From: Myxococcales bacterium
GTDB lineage: Bacteria; Myxococcota_A; Polyangia; Polyangiales; Polyangiaceae
NCBI GenBank assembly: GCA_025355005.1
Contig: JANXLV010000351.1
Location: 24,072-88,071, forward strand
Length of the DNA: 64,000 bases
Direction of reading: 5' to 3'
Positions 1-15,500 of this stretch are shown here, piece after piece. Every line of letters starts with the position of its first letter. The stretch's first letter is position 1. The position numbers were made by a program, and so were the translations under genes. The notes beneath the pieces are model-generated. The model ran no database searches and had not been told where the DNA came from. It was given only the letters and a program-made list of their open reading frames with translations.

Positions 1-757
1 CGACGCCGCCGTAGAGGTTGACGCTGCCGCCGCCGCCCGGCTGCGTGAACTCCGCGTCGTCGAGGCCGACCTTGCTCGATCGGAGGAAGCACTCGAGGCT
101 GTCCGCGCCGCCGGTGGTGAGCGCGATGAGCGGGATGTCGCCCTCCGCCTTGTTCTTCGGCAGGCGCGTCTGCGTGACGTCGGTGAGCGCAGTGTCCACG
201 CACTTCGCGACGGTGGGGATCTTGATCTGCCGACGCCACTTGCCGACCTGGATGATCAGCGGGATGTCCTTGCCCACGGGCACGTCGGTGAGGGTGAAGT
301 TGCCGTGCGTGTCGGTGATCGCAGAGACGAGCGGATCGCCGGAGACGGAGCCGCAGCGATCGCAGCTCGCGCCGTGCGTGATCGCAGCGACCTGCTCGGG
401 GTGATTCGGAACGTAGACGAGCACGTTGTAGAGCGGCGTCGTGCCCGCGGGATTGAAGACCTGACCGCTGATCGTGGTGTGAGCGGTGCCCCCGCAAAAG
501 ACCTGCTGCGTGCAGAGGCCGGACACGCACTGCGGTCCACTGTCCACGTTGCCGCCGCCGTTGCTTCCGCTGTCCGTGTGGTTGTTGCCGCCGAGGTGCG
601 GGACCGAGCCGCCTTCATCACCACCATCGCTATCGCCCGTGAGCTGATCGGTGGTGCCGTTGAATGTGGATTCGTTTCCTCCACCGCACGCGACGATCCA
701 CGCGGTGACCGGGAGGGCAAGAACGAACGTCCACGTCGCGAGTCTCGGCATTCTCAT
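1..757 (-). CDS. secreted lipoprotein with Ig/carboxypeptidase-regulatory-like domain (partial, runs off left edge)
   Basis: Reading leftward from ATG at 757 the frame stays open for 252 codons to the window edge, so the 3' end is missing. The N-terminus is a lipoprotein signal: a short basic start, a hydrophobic stretch, then IVACGGG, where Cys would be lipidated. A Gly/Asp/Ser/Asn-rich linker follows (about residues 24-65). Next comes a Cys-containing globular part with the sequence TTISGQVFNPAGTTPLYNVLVY and a later GNFTLTDVPVG, typical of a carboxypeptidase regulatory-like beta-sandwich. The likely location is the outer membrane or cell surface. A second in-frame ATG at 751 could also serve as start. 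Comparable proteins recur in Polyangia genomes, but no function is known to me. Confidence 0.75.
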   Translation of the reverse strand, partial: MRMPRLATWTFVLALPVTAWIVACGGGNESTFNGTTDQLTGDSDGGDEGGSVPHLGGNNHTDSGSNGGGNVDSGPQCVSGLCTQQVFCGGTAHTTISGQVFNPAGTTPLYNVLVYVPNHPEQVAAITHGASCDRCGSVSGDPLVSAITDTHGNFTLTDVPVGKDIPLIIQVGKWRRQIKIPTVAKCVDTALTDVTQTRLPKNKAEGDIPLIALTTGGADSLECFLRSSKVGLDDAEFTQPGGGGSVNLYGGV

Positions 758-1036
758 CAGCGCATGCTCACTTTCTTCATCAGCGTCGGGCAGCCATCAG
801 CTCGTGTTTGGCGACGAGCTCCCCTACTTGAAATCGTGTCACCGTCTCCTTCGCGCATCAAGTTGTTGATGGTGTGCTGACGCTGAAATCTTCTGCAAAT
901 CGTCGATGATTTTGCACACGTTGGCGCTACGTGCATGCAGCCGCGGTGGGCCGCCTACACGTGGTTGCTTGGTGGTGGTGGGGCGCGCGGCAGCATCTGG
1001 CGCGTCGCGTCAGGGTCGGGGTATGCTCGCCTCGCA
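758..1036. other. intergenic region between divergent lipoprotein gene and gltB
   Basis: About 280 bp with no convincing gene. It must hold the divergent promoters of the lipoprotein gene (minus) and gltB (plus). At 894-916 there is an imperfect inverted repeat (TGCAAATC, 6-nt loop, GATTTTGCA) that could be an operator or small hairpin. No clear sigma70 -35/-10 pair could be assigned. Confidence 0.4.
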
Positions 1037-5551
<4,515 letters not shown>

Positions 5552-5552
5552 C

Positions 5553-6959
5553 ATGGGAGACCCGCGCGCGTTCCTCAAGGTGAAGCGGCACAAGTCGAAG
5601 GAGGCCCCAGCCCAGGAGCGCATCAAGACCTGGCGCGAGTTCACCATAGAGCCGCCGCCGGAGGAGCTCCTGTCGCAGGCGTCGCGCTGCATGGACTGCG
5701 GCATTCCGTTCTGCCATCAGGGCTGCCCGCTGGGGAACCTGATTCCAGAGTGGAACGACCTGGTCTACCGCGGCGACATGGAGAGCGCGGCCGCGCGTCT
5801 GCTCGCCACGAACAACTTCCCGGAGATCACCGGTCGCATCTGTCCCGCACCCTGCGAGGCATCGTGCGTGCTCAACCTGGACGGTGAGCCCGTCACCATC
5901 AAGGACATCGAGCGCGCGATCGCGCGGAGCCCGCGCGCGCACCCCAAGCTTGCTGCGATCGACATCACGCCCACGGGCCGCAAGGTCGCCATCGTGGGCT
6001 CCGGCCCCGCGGGGCTGGCGGCGGCCGACGAGCTGCAGAAGCGCGGACACGCGGTCACCGTCTTCGAGCGCGACGCGCGAATCGGCGGGTTGCTCCGCTA
6101 CGGAATCCCGGATTTCAAGCTGGAAAAGTGGCTCATCGACGATCGCGTGAACGAGCTCGCGGCGCGCGGCGTCACGTTCCGCACGCGCGTCGACGTGGGC
6201 AGCGACGTCACCAAGGACGACCTCTTCGCGTACGACGCGGTGCTCCTCGCCACAGGCTCGCGCGTGCCCCGGGATCTCGCCACACCCGGGCGTGAGCTCG
6301 TCGGCGTTCACTACGCCATGGACTTTCTCTCGCAGCAGAACGATCGCGTCGCCGGCGTGAGTGTGCCCAAGGATCGTGAGCTCCTCGCAACCGGCAAGCG
6401 CGTGGTCGTCATCGGCGGCGGTGACACTGGCTCTGACTGCGTGGGCACCTCGATCCGTCAGGGCGCGCTCTCGGTGATGCAGCTGGAGCTCATGCCACGG
6501 CCGAGCCTCACGCGCATGCCGGAGAACCCGTGGCCCGAGTGGCCGCTGGTCTTCCGGACGTCGTCATCGCAGGAAGAGGGTTGCGAACGCGACTTCGGAG
6601 TGATGACCACGGGCTTCGTGGCTTCTGCGGATGGACACACGCTCGCCGGTTTGTCTGCGGTGCGCGCGGAGCTCCGCGGCGGAAAGATCACGCCGCAGCC
6701 GGGGACGGACCTCTCCATTCCCACGGAGCTCTGCCTCTTGTGCATGGGTTTCACCGGCCCCGAGCGCGGTCTACCGGAGCTGCTCGGGCTCACGCTGGAT
6801 GCACGCGGCAACGTACCAACCGACGCGACGGGCCGCACGAGCGTGCCGAAGGTCTTCGCCACTGGCGACGCGTCGCGCGGTCAGTCGCTCGTGGTCTGGG
6901 CGATCGCAGATGGTCGTCGCGCCGCCGAAGGCATTCACGCGGCGCTCCGGGGCTCGTGA
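5553..6959 (+). CDS. gltD: glutamate synthase small (beta) subunit
   Basis: 468 residues. The FAD- and NAD(P)H-binding partner of GltB passes electrons through 4Fe-4S clusters to the FMN/3Fe-4S subunit. Visible features are the N-terminal Cys clusters CMDCGIPFCHQGCP (first Cys about residue 46) and CPAPCEASC, an FAD dinucleotide fold IVGSGPAGLAAAD near residue 145, and an NAD(P)H fold VIGGGDTGSDC near residue 285. The C-terminus has the conserved ATGDASRGQSLVVWAI. The ATG lies one base after the gltB stop. The last codons overlap the GTG start of the next gene (GTGA). Confidence 0.97.
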   Translation: MGDPRAFLKVKRHKSKEAPAQERIKTWREFTIEPPPEELLSQASRCMDCGIPFCHQGCPLGNLIPEWNDLVYRGDMESAAARLLATNNFPEITGRICPAPCEASCVLNLDGEPVTIKDIERAIARSPRAHPKLAAIDITPTGRKVAIVGSGPAGLAAADELQKRGHAVTVFERDARIGGLLRYGIPDFKLEKWLIDDRVNELAARGVTFRTRVDVGSDVTKDDLFAYDAVLLATGSRVPRDLATPGRELVGVHYAMDFLSQQNDRVAGVSVPKDRELLATGKRVVVIGGGDTGSDCVGTSIRQGALSVMQLELMPRPSLTRMPENPWPEWPLVFRTSSSQEEGCERDFGVMTTGFVASADGHTLAGLSAVRAELRGGKITPQPGTDLSIPTELCLLCMGFTGPERGLPELLGLTLDARGNVPTDATGRTSVPKVFATGDASRGQSLVVWAIADGRRAAEGIHAALRGS

Positions 6960-8293
6960 ACACGCCGCAGCTGCGCCGTGCGGTCGTGCATCTGTGCGCT
7001 CTTACCGCTGCCGTCGGTGTGGCGTGGTCGCTGCCTCTTGCACAGCTCGGATGCACGCACTTCAAGGAGCCGTGTCATCTGTCGAACGAGGTGACGCTCT
7101 TCTCGGACCCTGGCCTGGACGGCCTCTCGGGAACGCTCCTCGAAGGACCCGATGGCGGGACGATCCTTCGCTTCATCACCTACAAGACGGCGTCGGCGGA
7201 TGCAGGCGCGGAGGCTTCGGATGTCGCGGACGCGGGCGCGGGCGCGAGCGGGCTCGGAGGCTTCGGCACCGTGTCGCTTTCTTCGCCCATACCGAGCCAG
7301 GTGGACATCGTTCTCTCTGCCGTCACGCCCGGCGCGTTCATCCGCAAGACGTTCGGCGCGCCCATGGAGCTTCAGGCGCGTGCGGGCAGCACGACGGACA
7401 TAGCTGCAACCTACACGGGTCAGGCGGTGCTCTTCTCCTGGGTCGAGCAGAGCACGCATACCGACGCGAACGGCCTGGTCCACAACGGCGCCGCGCTTCG
7501 ATATGCAGTCTCGAACGGCGGGGCCTCGTTGCCCGCAGCGCTCGCGCGCGGGTGCGATGGTTGTACTATACATGCAACGGCGATCGCCACGCACGGCGCC
7601 ACGTTCCTCTTCTACTCGGGTGTGCAGGAGGGCAAGAGCAAGCCCTTCGGCGGCGTGGTGCGCATGGACCCGCCCGGCGTGACCGTGGAGCACATCCCGG
7701 TGCCGAGCTGGTTCATCTCTCCGGCCGTGCCTCCGCGCCTGTCATTGTCGAACGGGAAGCTCCTCGCGCGCCTCAGCACGGGCTCGTACGTGGTGCGCGA
7801 CGACCTCGCGCTCCAGATCGGGCCGTTCGTGCCCAAGGGCTCGGCGGTCGCGTTCGTCTACGGCGACGGCGACCCATATGGTGCATGGTTGGAGACGCCA
7901 GGTACCAGCGCGTCCAGTGACGGTGGCGCCGTGTTCGGTGATCTGGGCTTCGACGACCTGGGCAGCAGCGGCGGTCAAGACCTCATGCTCGGGCGCTACT
8001 CGGCCGGCGGCACGGCCACACGCATCAGCACCGCGTCGAACGTGCTCGGCGTGGTGCGCGGAGAGGGCACGTTCGGCGTCGCATTCGCTTCAGGTGTGCG
8101 CGAATACTTCGCGCTCACGGGCGCGGACGGTGAAAAGGTCGGCGGCGACGTGGACATCGGCGGAACGCTCGCGACCTCCCTGGAAGCCGGAGGCGGACGT
8201 CGCGTCATGCGCTCCGTGCACGGACCGGCGACGTTCTCGATCGTCGGGTTGTCCGGTAGCGCGCTGCTCTCGCGCGAGGTCACCTGTGACTAG
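6956..8293 (+). CDS. exported protein of unknown function
   Basis: 445 residues from GTG 6956, which overlaps the gltD stop codon as GTGA. The N-terminus is basic then hydrophobic (about residues 8-32) and ends in PLAQLGC. The Cys suggests a lipoprotein, although Gln at -3 is not a standard lipobox. The body is Gly/Ser/Ala/Val-rich with regularly spaced hydrophobic strands, which fits a beta-propeller-like or repeat fold, but no catalytic motif was recognised. The overlap with gltD suggests co-transcription. I infer only sequence-convenience coupling, not a role in nitrogen metabolism. Confidence 0.75.
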   Translation: MNTPQLRRAVVHLCALTAAVGVAWSLPLAQLGCTHFKEPCHLSNEVTLFSDPGLDGLSGTLLEGPDGGTILRFITYKTASADAGAEASDVADAGAGASGLGGFGTVSLSSPIPSQVDIVLSAVTPGAFIRKTFGAPMELQARAGSTTDIAATYTGQAVLFSWVEQSTHTDANGLVHNGAALRYAVSNGGASLPAALARGCDGCTIHATAIATHGATFLFYSGVQEGKSKPFGGVVRMDPPGVTVEHIPVPSWFISPAVPPRLSLSNGKLLARLSTGSYVVRDDLALQIGPFVPKGSAVAFVYGDGDPYGAWLETPGTSASSDGGAVFGDLGFDDLGSSGGQDLMLGRYSAGGTATRISTASNVLGVVRGEGTFGVAFASGVREYFALTGADGEKVGGDVDIGGTLATSLEAGGGRRVMRSVHGPATFSIVGLSGSALLSREVTCD

Positions 8294-9584
8294 GTGGCTG
8301 CGCGCCGCGATCGTGACCATGGGCGCGCTCGCACTCGGCACCGTGTCAGGCGTTGCGCGTGCAGGCGAAGCCGCCGAGCTGTCGCTCCCGACGGAGCTCG
8401 TGGTCGCTGCGGACCCGAAGCTCTCGATGGATGTGGGCATCATCACGCTTCGTAGCCTCAGCCTGTTCGCGTTCCAGTACGAGCTCGCCCTGCCTGACGC
8501 CAAGCTCCGCGGACGCCCGCGCGCCACCTTCGCGCTCAACATGTTGGGACGTCTTGCAGAAGAGGTGTTCATCGCAGCGCCGCTCGTCGAAGCGGAGGTC
8601 GGCGCGATCCATGAGGTCTTCGGTCACGGCGCGCGCGGTCGCGAGCTCAGGCTAGAGCCCGTCTACCAGTTCTCACTGCCGCAGCCGTATCGGGCGATCT
8701 TCTCGCCGGACGATCACGGGGACCACTCCGCGTTCACGCAGTTCCAGGCCACGCATCCGGCGCAGCAGGATCGCGATCTCGCGACCTCGCTCGCGGGCAT
8801 CGAGGCAAACCTTCGCACGGCGCACCTGGTCCAGGCGGACATGGTGAAGCACGACGGCGTGGTGCATCACGCGGACCTGCTCGCATACTTCGGCAAGCTC
8901 GTCTATTCGTCATCGGTCTACGACGCCCGCATCCTGTCGAAGAACGGCTTCGACGGAGGCAATGACGCCTCCGCCTTCGTGACGCTGCTCGCGGACCGCT
9001 TCAATCGATTTCGGCCGGAGGAGCGCACGTCCGTCGCGAAAAGGTTGCAGACTGCATATATCTGGAACCTGATGGACCCAACGCTAGGTCTCGCTGCCTA
9101 CGCGACCGTGCGTCGCGTGGTCCTGGGCGATCGCTACGTGCAAGCGCCCCTGCCGCACATCCTTGGCGCGACGGTCTACGCGGCGCCGCGCTTCAACCTG
9201 AGCCCGTTTGGGGCCGAGCACTACATCGACGTCTTCATGGCCAGGAACGGCGCGCTCGTGGATGTCTACGGCCGCGTCGGCTCCAGCGGTCTGGCATCGT
9301 ACACGGGCAGCGGCGTCCACCTGACGGACGTCACGGTCTCGCGCCGCGTGCGACTGGGCGCGGAGCTCGATCTATGGAGCCAACCGGAGACGCTCCTCGA
9401 CGTGCGAAACGCCTACGTGCGCCCGCAGCTGTTCGGCGCAAGCGGCGGCGTTACCGGTGACGTGCGCATCGGCGCCGGCTTCGGTGTGATGGGCAAGCTC
9501 GCCTACAAGAGCGCGGGCTACCTCCAGGGCCAACCGCTGGACGAAGGTCTCTACGGCTACGCCGGCCTCACCTACAGGCCGTAG
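8286..9584 (+). CDS. exported protein with HExxGH putative zinc motif
   Basis: 432 residues from GTG 8286, overlapping the previous gene by 8 bp. A Sec signal peptide is clear, with likely cleavage after ...GVARA. Residues 109-114 read HEVFGH followed by GARGRE. An HExxGH arrangement (three residues between Glu and the second His) is the zinc signature of M49 dipeptidyl peptidase III (HELLGH); ordinary HExxH enzymes have two. A Glu in AGIEANL further on could be the third ligand. The C-terminal 150 residues look like alternating beta strands ending in GYAGLTYRP, as in outer-membrane barrels. The zinc site is seen in sequence; peptidase activity is inference. Confidence 0.7.
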   Translation: MTRWLRAAIVTMGALALGTVSGVARAGEAAELSLPTELVVAADPKLSMDVGIITLRSLSLFAFQYELALPDAKLRGRPRATFALNMLGRLAEEVFIAAPLVEAEVGAIHEVFGHGARGRELRLEPVYQFSLPQPYRAIFSPDDHGDHSAFTQFQATHPAQQDRDLATSLAGIEANLRTAHLVQADMVKHDGVVHHADLLAYFGKLVYSSSVYDARILSKNGFDGGNDASAFVTLLADRFNRFRPEERTSVAKRLQTAYIWNLMDPTLGLAAYATVRRVVLGDRYVQAPLPHILGATVYAAPRFNLSPFGAEHYIDVFMARNGALVDVYGRVGSSGLASYTGSGVHLTDVTVSRRVRLGAELDLWSQPETLLDVRNAYVRPQLFGASGGVTGDVRIGAGFGVMGKLAYKSAGYLQGQPLDEGLYGYAGLTYRP

Positions 9585-9589
9585 CGCGC

Positions 9590-12500
9590 CTAGACTTCGG
9601 CCTTCCAGGTCTCGAGCAGCTCCTTGGCGCTGGCCAGCGTGTTGTCTTCGTCCACGGCGCGCTTCACGAGCACGAGGGCCTTCTTCACGTCGCCTTGCTG
9701 GCGCGCGATCTCGCCCAGGTGCTGGTATGCGAGCGCCTTCGAGAGCGGCGCGGGTGTCTTCAACATGGTGACTGCGCGGAGCGCGCGCGTGGCGAGCTCC
9801 CATTGCGAGAGCTCCATGGCGATGTACGCGAGCTCGGATGCGGCTACGCCGTTCTGTGCATCCACGTCGAGCGCGAGCGTGAGGTTCGCGAGCTCGGCGT
9901 CGCGGTCGCCCTGCGCCTCGGCCACGCGTGCGATGCGATGGTAGATGGCGGAGAGCTCGCGCGCCCGGCGTCCCTTGAACGTGGCCACGCATGCGGTGAG
10001 CACCTCCATAGCCTCCGGCAGCTTGCCCGTGGCGGTGTACGCGTCAGCCAGGATCGCCACGCAGTCGAGGTCGCCCGGGCGCAGTGAGCGCGCCTCCTCG
10101 AGCGGAGCAATGGCGCGTTCCGTGGTCTGTGCATCCTGCACGAATAGCGAGCCGGCGCGCACGAGAAGCGCGAACTTTCCGCCCACGTCACCGGTGGTCT
10201 GTGCCTCGTCCAGTGCGAGACCCGCGAGCTCCGCGATGGCGCCCGTCGCCTCGTAGACCTTCTCGAGCGCCGCACGCAGCTCCGCGTTGTCGGGCACGGC
10301 AATGCGCGCGCGCTCGAGCCCGCCTCGTGCGTCGGCCACGCGACCTGCCTGCTCGCAGCAGAAGAGCAGGCGCTTCGCAGTGTCCGCGATGTACTCGGGG
10401 TCCTCGAAGCCCACCAGGCGGCGGTAGACCGCGATGGCAGCGTTCCACTGCGACATCTCCTCTTCGAGCCTGCCTGCCACGCGCAGCACGACCTTGTCGC
10501 GCGAGTCCGTACGAAGCAGCTCCGTCAGCGCGGCGCGCGCGCCCTCGACGTCGTTCGCTTCACGGAGCAGCGCGGCGAGCCGCAGCCGGAGGTCGCGCGT
10601 GGCGGGAGAGTTGTCGGCACCAGCGGCAGCGCTCATCGCCTTCACGTGGTCGACGAGTGCCTCTTTGCGATCGGGGGTACCGTTCGCGGCTGCCTCGTCG
10701 AAGTCGATGAGGGCGGCTGCTAGGTCACCCTTGTCGCGTTGGAGCAGCGCACGCTGTGCGACCAGCGCGGTTCGCTGCTCCGCACCCACGGCCAATGCGT
10801 CGATCGCCGTGCCCAGCTCGGCGATGGCGCGCTCCAGATCGCCCGCGGCCGTGAGCGCCGCCACCAGCTCTGCGAGCAGCGCGGGATCGGTGGGGGCAAT
10901 GATGCGCGCCTCGGACAGGATCTGAGCGCCGCGCGCCGCGTCACCGACGTGGTCCAGGTAGAGGCGAGCTGCCGCATGCAGACGCTCCACGCGCAGCACC
11001 GGGTCGTCTTCTTTCTTGGACGCGTCAATGAGGTAGAGCTCGGCCAGCTTCGCGGGCTCGCCCTTCTCCTTGTAGAGGGTCTCCAGTCGGGAGAAGAGCG
11101 CTGAGCTCGCGCCTGCCTTCGTGAAGCCCGTCTCCAGCGCACGGATCGCCGCCTCCGAATCACCAAGCTGCGTGCGCAGGTCGGTGAGCGACAGTGCGGT
11201 GGCCTCGGCCTCGTCGCCGGTCGCCAGGCCGAGCAGTCGCTCCGTCATGTCTGCGCGCTCTTGCACCTCCGCGGCGCCGCCATCGGCGTGCATGCGCGCG
11301 AGCGCCCGCACCACCTCGATGTTGTCCGCGGCCCAGTCGAGACATGCATAATACACGGTCTTCGCGGCGTCCCGATCGCGCTTCTCGAGCAGGGCGCCGA
11401 GCTTCTGCGAGATGGTGACGATGGCGGGCGCGTTCTCCTTGTCCTTCGCGGCGTCGAGCTGCTTCTCGTACAGGGTGACCAGGTCCGCGTCGCGCCCGCC
11501 CTTCTCGAGCAGGCCGCCCAGCATCATCGCGGCCTCGGCGTGACCGGGGTCCTCGTCCAGGATCTCCTGCAGCTGCGGCAGCGCAAGGTCCGCGAGGCCC
11601 AGCTTGTCCATGCCGATCTTCACGCGCTCCAGGCGCATGTTCGTCCGCTCCGTCGCGTCCTCCGCGAACGCAATGACCTCACCGAGCAGGTTCGCGAGCT
11701 TCTCGTGGTCCCCGCGCTTGCGGTAGATGACGAGCAGCGGCGCCCACGCGTCACGGTCGGTCGTGTCGCGCTGGTGCAGATCTTCGAGCACCGTGGCAGC
11801 CAGATGGATGTCCTTGAGCTTCTCTTCCGCGAGTACCGTCACCTCGAATAGCAGCGCGCGCGCCTCGCCGGGGTCCGAGACCTCCGCAGCCTCGCGGCGC
11901 AGAAGCACTGCCTCCGCGTAGTCCTTGCTCTGCTCTCGCATGGCGGAGAGGTTCGTGAGCGCCCACGCGCGCGCGACCAGGTCTTCCGTGCCGCGCTCCA
12001 AGAAGCGGCGCAAGAGCGACTCCGCGAGGTCCGTGTCGAGGAGATCCGTGGCAACGTCGTATGCCTCGCGCAGGGCGCCGACCGCCCCGTCGCCTGCTGC
12101 CCACCGCCGCGCAAGAGCGTCCACCAGCCCGCGCCGGTCTCCACGCTGCTTGGCGATGCGCTCGTAGAGATCGACGATGTTTTCGTTCGCGGGCATCTTG
12201 TCGGACGCGGCGCGCAGGATGAGAATGGCCCGGTCCGCATCGGGTGCATCCGCGAACGCTTGCTCCAGGGCGGTGACGCCCTCGCTCACGGTCTCTTCGC
12301 TCCCGAGGCGCAGCGCCGCCAGGCGGTAGAGCGCGTCGCTGGGCACGCGGCCCTGCGTGCGCTCGGATTCCACGAACGAGGACAGGATGCGTGCCTGACC
12401 CTCCGTGTCACCGATGCGACCGAAGATGTGCCCGAGCGCGGCGAGCACCTCGGGCATGTCGCTCTTGAGCATGATCGCGGCTTCGTAGACCCGCACCGCC

Positions 12501-15500
12501 TGCTTCGGCTCGTCCAGATCTTCGTCCAGGACTGCTGCCTTGCGCGCGAGCAAGCCCGCAGCGAGCTCCGCTTGTCCGTTGTCCTCTGCGGCGCCCGCGA
12601 GGTCGGAGAGGAGATCGACGTATGCGCCAAGAGAGCCACGCGCCTTCATGGCTGCGCGCGTCTTCTCGTGGATGTTGTTGGCATAGGGCGCGATGCGCAC
12701 CGCGCGGAGCCGCGCGGCCGTTGCGTCGTCAGGCTTGCTCAGGTGGGTCTCGTAGATGTCGGCGAGCTCGGACAGGTTCTCCGCGTACGCGCTGTCCTCC
12801 TTCGACTTGGCGAGGCGCCGCTCCATCGCGCGGGAGAAATGCACGTGATCGCCGCGAGCACGAAGCATGGCCTCGAGCCGCTTCGACTCGTTGTCGCTCT
12901 CCGTGGCCATCTCCATGGCGCTCTCGGTGATCTCCTTGGCGCGCTCCGTCTCGCCCTGTCGCTCGGCGATCTGCGCGAGCTCGAGGAGGACCTCCGTCTT
13001 TACGATCGGCGGATCCTCCTTCGTGTCGTCCTGGCGACGCAGCACGGTGAGCAGCGCGCGATAAGAGCGCTCAGCGCGGTCAAGCTGACCGTCATCGCGC
13101 GCGAGCTCCGACAGGGCGCGCAGGATCTCGGGGTTCGCGGGATCGATCTTGGTCGCGGCATCGAGCTCGACCAGGGCGCGTGCGCGATCTCCGATGGCCA
13201 GATCCAGTCGCGCCAGATGGTAGTGGACCGGCGCGCGCTCCTTGGGCCTGCGACCCGAGAACGCGTCGATCATCCCGCGAAGCAGCGTGCGCGCATCGTC
13301 GAAGCGCTTCGCCGCGCCGAGCGCATCTGCCAGGGCGAGCTGGATGGTGCGATCGTCCGGGTCCAGATCGCGCGCGCTCTCCAGGAGCGGGATCGCGGTG
13401 TCGGGCGCGTTGCACCTGCTGACGAGCAGCTCGGCAGCTTCGCGTAGCCGCAGGAGCTTGGTGGCCTTGTCGTGCGCGTGCTGGGCGCCGCCGATCAGGA
13501 GGTCAGCCAGGTTCTTCCATGCCTTCTGCGTCTTGTAGATGGACACGAGCCGCGTCCGAACCGCGTCGGCGGCGGGTGAGCGACCGATCTCGTCCTCGAG
13601 ACGTGCCTTCGCGTTCTCCACGTCACCGGCGGAGAGAAACGCATCCGCGAGCTTGAGCGTGACGTCGGGGCGCTCGTCCTCGAGCGCGAGCTCGCGCAGG
13701 CGATCGAGATAGCCTGCGGCGTCGAGCGGCGCGCCAAGGGTCATCGCGATGCGGGCGAGCGCCTCGAGCGCCTCGCGGGATGCGCCCATGCCGATCACGC
13801 GGCGAAGGTGGGCGGTCGCGGCGCGAAGGTCCTTGCGCTTGGTCTCGGCAACGCGTGCAGCTTGCAGGTAATATTTGGTGGCGGTGTCGATGTCGGCGGC
13901 GGTCTCGGCGGCGTCGGCCTGCTCTGCGTAGAAGCCTTCCAGCTCCACGTCGCGGGCTTCGCGATCGTAGATCTCGGCAAGGCGCGTGATCGTGCGCTCG
14001 TGGCGCGGATGCTGACCCAGGTTCTCGCGCAGCGTGGTGATGACGTCCGCCACGTTGCCCAGGGAGTACTGGATCGAGCTCACGTCGATGCGGAGCGAGA
14101 GCTTGGAGTCCTCCGACTCGCTCGCGGCGATCTGCTGCAGGCGCAGGCCGATGAGCTCGTCCTTGCGACCGGTGGACTCGTACAGCCCGGAGAGCTTCTT
14201 GATGACCTCGTCGTCGCGGCGGTCCTCGTCGAACAGGACGAGGTAGATCGCGATCGCGCGCTCTGGATCGAGCAGGCGCGTGCTGGAGATTTCTGCGGCG
14301 CGCATGCGCATCTCGCGCGTGGCTTCGCGCGGGAAGGGGAGCTTGGCGGTCTCGATGAGGAGCGTGGCGACGCGCTCGACGTCGCCCTCGTCGTCGTAGA
14401 TGGCGACGAGCGACTTGCAGGCACGGTCCACGAAGGTGCTTGGCGAGCCCGGAGTTCCAGCGCTCACGCTCTCCGGCCCGGCCTTCTGCCAGCGCTCCGT
14501 TGCCAGCTTCAGCAGCTTGTCGAAGATGGACTTCGCAAGCGCGCGGTCCAGCACGTTGTGGAGCGCGATGTCCGCGGCCTCGGCCAGGAGATCGAGATCG
14601 CCGCCCGTGGCCTGCGACAGGCGGAGAAGGCTCTCCACGAGCGGCCGACCCTTCGCGCGCCGTTGCAGCTGAGCAAGCGCGGCGAGGAGCTCCGCGTTGA
14701 GCGGGTCGTGGGCGAGCGCCCGCGTGTAGGCGGCCTCGGCTGCGTCGGGATCGCCGCGACGATCACGGTGCCATGCGGCAATGCTCGCTTCCATGTCGCG
14801 CAGGATCGCGCTGCCCAGCGTCTCCTTCTCGCGTGCGACGTGCTCGGTGAGGGCGCGGGTCGCCGCGTCCCAGCCGTGTGCGAGCGTGGCGGCTTCCTCG
14901 AAGGTCCCGGCCAGGCTCTGCTCCAGCGCGCCGAACGACCGTGAATACTCGGATAGCGCACGGGCAGCGGCGGTCCAGTCGGCAACGCGGCCGGCGACGC
15001 GAATGGTCGCGCGCGCGGCCTCCAGATCGCCCGGGGCGCCTTCGCACACGCGCACGTACGCAGCGAGCGCGGCCTGATCCTGGCCCAGCGTCTTCTCCAG
15101 AAGCGTCGCCATGCGGAAGCGGACGCCCGAGAGGAACGCGGGCGCCTCGCCTGCGGAGTCGAAGTCACCCGTCACCTGGGAGAGCAGAGCCGCCAGGTCG
15201 CTCTCGTTCGTGAGGTCGTTCGCGAGGCGGTAGAGGTCGTCCTCGCTCGGACGGTTCGCTGGGTCGGCGCGGAATGCACGCGTGAGGAGCTCGAACGCGG
15301 CTTGCTTGTCTTCCTTCTGCGCCTCGGAGATCTGCGCGGCCTCGCGGAGGATCTCGACGCGGTCGTCCTTGTTGACGGACACGGAGAGGCGGGGCTCGGT
15401 GAGCGAGTGCACGCCAAGGAGGTCGCCGGTGGCGCGGTAGCTCGCGAGGAGCACGCGCACGGCGTCCTTCTTCTGGTCGCCCTGCTCGATGAGGGCGATG

